Part shown: positions 61,633 to 64,000 of the stretch, in pieces
Position numbering within the stretch: position 1 is the stretch's first letter
Layout: each line of letters begins with the position of its first letter
Assembly: GCA_038250235.1 (NCBI GenBank)
Contig: JBBSCO010000007.1
Coordinates: 8,591-72,590 of the forward strand
DNA length: 64,000 bases
Origin: JAAUTS01 sp038250235
Lineage (GTDB): Bacteria > Verrucomicrobiota > Verrucomicrobiia > Methylacidiphilales > JAAUTS01
Direction: 5' to 3'
Notes under the pieces: model-generated
The model's input: the letters and a program-made list of their open reading frames with translations, nothing else
Told to the model about the DNA's origin: nothing
Database searches by the model: none
Translations under genes and position numbers: made by a program

Positions 61633-62241
61633 ATGCCGCTTGCACTAAAGATCGGAATTGGAGTTTTGGCCTTCCTGTTTTTGGTGGCAGTGTATTTCAT
61701 GGTCACCAATTCCCGGGCTTCAACGGAAATCCTCCCCTACTCGGTCTTGACGCATGATGGAGCGTTTGAAGTGAGGGAGTATCCCCCGTTCCATGTCGTG
61801 CGCAGTCCGATGTCCGATCGCGAAGGCGAGGGCGAGGGCGACGGAGCCTTTGGGCGTTTGTTTCAATACATCAGTGGATCCAACCAGGACCAGCAGAAAA
61901 TCGCCATGACCGCTCCGGTGTTGATGGATCGCCGTGCGGAAAAGTCATCCATGGAATTTGTCATCCCGGCATCTGTGAGTAACGCCGGGGGCGTTCCCCA
62001 GCCCTTGGACAGCGGCTTGGAAGTGGTGGCCATGCCCGGTGGAAAAGTGGCCTGCCACCGGTTTAAGGGTCGCCAGTCTCCGGAAAACGAAGCCCGTGCG
62101 CTGAAGGCGATCCGTGCCTGGCTGGAGGCCCGGCAATTGACTGCGGATGGAGAACCATGTTTCGCCTATTACGATCCCCCATGGACGCCGGTTCCCTTAC
62201 GGCGCAATGAAGTGTGGATCCGCATCGGCCAAGTCCGTTGA
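61633..62241 (+). CDS. SOUL heme-binding family protein
   Basis: About 202 residues from the ATG at 61633 (an earlier start at 61588 adds 15 residues). A membrane anchor (LKIGIGVLAFLFLVAVYFMV) precedes the SOUL/HBP domain: YSVLTHDGAFEVREYPPFHV, FQYISGSNQDQQKIAMTAPV with the family KI-MTAPV motif, MEFVIPASV, and WTPVPLRRNEVWIRI. The fold binds heme or other tetrapyrroles in some members. A GEGEGEGDG stretch comes from a short GAGGGC-type DNA repeat. Confidence 0.87.
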   Translation: MPLALKIGIGVLAFLFLVAVYFMVTNSRASTEILPYSVLTHDGAFEVREYPPFHVVRSPMSDREGEGEGDGAFGRLFQYISGSNQDQQKIAMTAPVLMDRRAEKSSMEFVIPASVSNAGGVPQPLDSGLEVVAMPGGKVACHRFKGRQSPENEARALKAIRAWLEARQLTADGEPCFAYYDPPWTPVPLRRNEVWIRIGQVR

Positions 62242-62381
62242 CTTCCCGGGTTCACGGCCGACCTATTTCTGCAAAGGTGCTGCCGTTTAAAAAAGAGATA
62301 GCGCTATCTTTGGGTGACATTTGCACCTGAGTATTTTTTCCTATTGTCTTCCACGATTCAAATCCCTAGACATCTAATCCT

Positions 62382-63836
62382 ATGCCCAAAACACCCATCA
62401 CCGTGGCCCATGGCGACGGCATCGGCCCCGAAATCATGGATGCAACGCTGCACATTATCCAGGCAGCTGGTGCCGAACTCGACATCGAGACAATTGAAAT
62501 TGGCGAGCAGGTATATCTGCGCGGCAATATGGCCGGCATTGACCCTTCGTCGTGGGATTCATTGCGCCGCACAAAAGTTTTCCTCAAAGCACCGATCACG
62601 ACTCCGCAGGGCGGCGGGTTTAAAAGTCTTAACGTCACTACGCGCAAGGCATTTGGCCTCTATGCCAACATCCGCCCGTGTTTGTCCTACCACCCGTTCG
62701 TCGAGACAAAACACCCGAAGATGGATGTCGTAATTGTCCGCGAAAACGAGGAAGATCTCTACGCGGGCATTGAGCACAGGCAAACGCAGGACGTTTACCA
62801 GTGCCTGAAACTCATCAGCCGTCCCGGTTGTGAAAAGATTGTTCGTTATGCGTTCAAATACGCCGAGGCCTACGGACGGAAAAAAGTCACCTGCTTCACG
62901 AAGGACAACATCATGAAGCTGACCGACGGTCTCTTTCACAAGGTCTTCGACGAGATCGGCGAGGAGTATCCACACATCGAAAAAGAGCACTGGATTGTGG
63001 ACATCGGCGCGGCGAAACTCGCCGACACGCCCGAGTTGTTTGACGTCATTGTGATGCCGAATCTTTACGGTGATATCCTTTCCGACGTGGCTGCACAGAT
63101 CGCCGGTTCGGTCGGTCTCGCGGGCTCGGCCAACATTGGTGACTCTTGCGCGATGTTTGAGGCGATCCACGGCTCGGCTCCGCGTCGCGCCGGCCAGAAT
63201 CTTGCCAACCCCTCCGGCCTCTTTCTTGGCGCCGTGCAGATGCTCGTGCATATCGGCCAATCCGATGCCGCTGAGCGCGCACACAACGCCTGGCTCAAAG
63301 CGATTGAAGACGGTATCCACACCTATGATATTTTCGACGAAAGAGTCAGTAAGCAGAAGGTCGGCACCAAGGAGTTTGCACAGGCGGTAATTGCGCGCGT
63401 CGGTCAGAAGCCGAATTTGCTCAATGTCGTTTCTTACGCTAACGCACCAAAAAAGCCAATGACAGAGCGTCCGGCCTATGTGCGGTCGACCGAGAAACGC
63501 GAGATGGTCGGGGCGGACGTGTTTATCGAGTTCACCAAAGGCGGACCGAACGATCTCGCGGCGCTACTCCAACCCTTGGAAGGCGACGGGATGAAGCTCG
63601 AGATGTTATCCAACCGCGGCATGGCCGTCTGGCCCAAGGGGCTGGCTGAGACGTTTTGCGTTGATGTTTTCCGCTGCCGCTTCAAGTTGCCCGACGGCAG
63701 CACGGGAGCGGTGCAGCACCAGAAGATCACGGCCCTGCTCGACCGCGTCACGAAAGCGGGACTCGAATTCGTGAAGCTTGAGGGCCTTTATAACTTCGAC
63801 GGCAAGCCCGGATTCTCGCGCGGACAGGGACAATAA
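62382..63836 (+). CDS. icd: NADP-dependent isocitrate dehydrogenase
   Basis: 484 residues, the length of the Thermus/Rickettsia-type enzyme rather than the ~416 E. coli type. PITVAHGDGIGPEIMDATLH, VVIVRENEEDLYAGIEHRQT, the metal-binding NLYGDILSDVAAQIAGSVGL, and the C-terminal extension (MVGADVFIEFTKGGPNDLAA) are all present. It makes 2-oxoglutarate in the TCA cycle. The gene uses C-ending codons (CGC, CTC, GTC) more than its neighbours, so its composition stands out. The last 160 bases of the window hold only a weak inverted repeat (GACGAAAGT/ACTTTCGTC) and no gene. Confidence 0.95.
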   Translation: MPKTPITVAHGDGIGPEIMDATLHIIQAAGAELDIETIEIGEQVYLRGNMAGIDPSSWDSLRRTKVFLKAPITTPQGGGFKSLNVTTRKAFGLYANIRPCLSYHPFVETKHPKMDVVIVRENEEDLYAGIEHRQTQDVYQCLKLISRPGCEKIVRYAFKYAEAYGRKKVTCFTKDNIMKLTDGLFHKVFDEIGEEYPHIEKEHWIVDIGAAKLADTPELFDVIVMPNLYGDILSDVAAQIAGSVGLAGSANIGDSCAMFEAIHGSAPRRAGQNLANPSGLFLGAVQMLVHIGQSDAAERAHNAWLKAIEDGIHTYDIFDERVSKQKVGTKEFAQAVIARVGQKPNLLNVVSYANAPKKPMTERPAYVRSTEKREMVGADVFIEFTKGGPNDLAALLQPLEGDGMKLEMLSNRGMAVWPKGLAETFCVDVFRCRFKLPDGSTGAVQHQKITALLDRVTKAGLEFVKLEGLYNFDGKPGFSRGQGQ

Positions 63837-64000
63837 GACGAAAGTGCAGCCGCAGTGAAACACTTACTCGTTTGACTTTCGTCCAATCGACGTCTTAAAA
63901 ACGAGTAGATGATAGCGGGCTTCATGGATTTTTTGGTTGCTGATCGCTCATTACAAAAGGGATCAGGGATGGTAATGCTGGATTTCTATTGATAGTAGAA

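Overview
The window is one contiguous stretch of chromosome, coding dense on both strands, from a Gram-negative, lipid A-making bacterium. The best guess is the Verrucomicrobiota (PVC group). The signs are a fused LpxC-FabZ, futalosine-pathway menaquinone synthesis (MqnD), PEP-CTERM surface proteins, a CT398-type coiled-coil/zinc-ribbon protein, and several small conserved proteins of a kind I associate with that phylum. No rRNA, tRNA, CRISPR array, prophage or complete transposase gene was found. The taxonomic call is inference, because no phylogenetic marker was compared.

Layout. 0-4 kb: a frameshifted gene, a DUF456 membrane protein, a YgjP-like metalloprotease and a PIN-PhoH ATPase. 4-9 kb: a secreted pentein (deiminase-like) hydrolase, a sulfotransferase, and a TPR protein overlapping a PEP-CTERM protein gene. 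9.2-12.3 kb: cofG and the divergent pair psd-pssA (phosphatidylserine/ethanolamine synthesis), bracketed by two inverted copies of a 270-bp MITE; one copy sits exactly in the cofG stop codon. 12.4-15.9 kb: a TerB/DUF697 protein translationally coupled to a methyltransferase, a DUF6600 protein and a DUF309 protein. 15.9-32.1 kb: a large two-partner secretion locus with a CHASE2 adenylate cyclase, a divergent ~3,680-residue filamentous haemagglutinin, its TpsB porin and a FecR-domain protein.

32-39.5 kb: a UDP-galactopyranose-mutase-like flavoprotein with an unknown partner, a small zinc ribbon, mqnD, a CAP-domain protein, lpxA and lpxC-fabZ, the CT398-like protein and two small unknown genes. 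40-50 kb holds two riboflavin clusters. One is ribD-ribE followed by a frameshifted secreted gene; the other is ribBA-ribH, running on to nusB and ftsY. Between them lie fabV, a lone PIN protein and a second TPR/PEP-CTERM pair whose TPR member is a paralogue of the one at 6.5-8.2 kb. 49.8-55.5 kb: a fatty-acid desaturase with a divergent AraC regulator, and a SWIM/SNF2 helicase. 55.6-57.3 kb: a decaying toxin-antitoxin islet, with a nucleotidyltransferase broken by a nonsense codon and a PIN toxin with a lost start and a frameshift, each beside a small intact partner ORF. 57.3-64 kb: alaS, an exo/endonuclease-phosphatase protein, a SOUL-family protein and an NADP-type isocitrate dehydrogenase.

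How they fit together. Much of the window concerns the cell envelope: lipid A (lpxA, lpxC-fabZ), phospholipids (psd, pssA, desaturase, fabV), surface adhesion (haemagglutinin/TpsB) and sorted surface proteins (PEP-CTERM with TPR). The most unusual observations are the MITE inside the cofG stop codon, the duplicated TPR/PEP-CTERM modules with opposite gene order, the cyclase/FecR-linked giant adhesin, the secreted pentein, and the decayed toxin-antitoxin islet.
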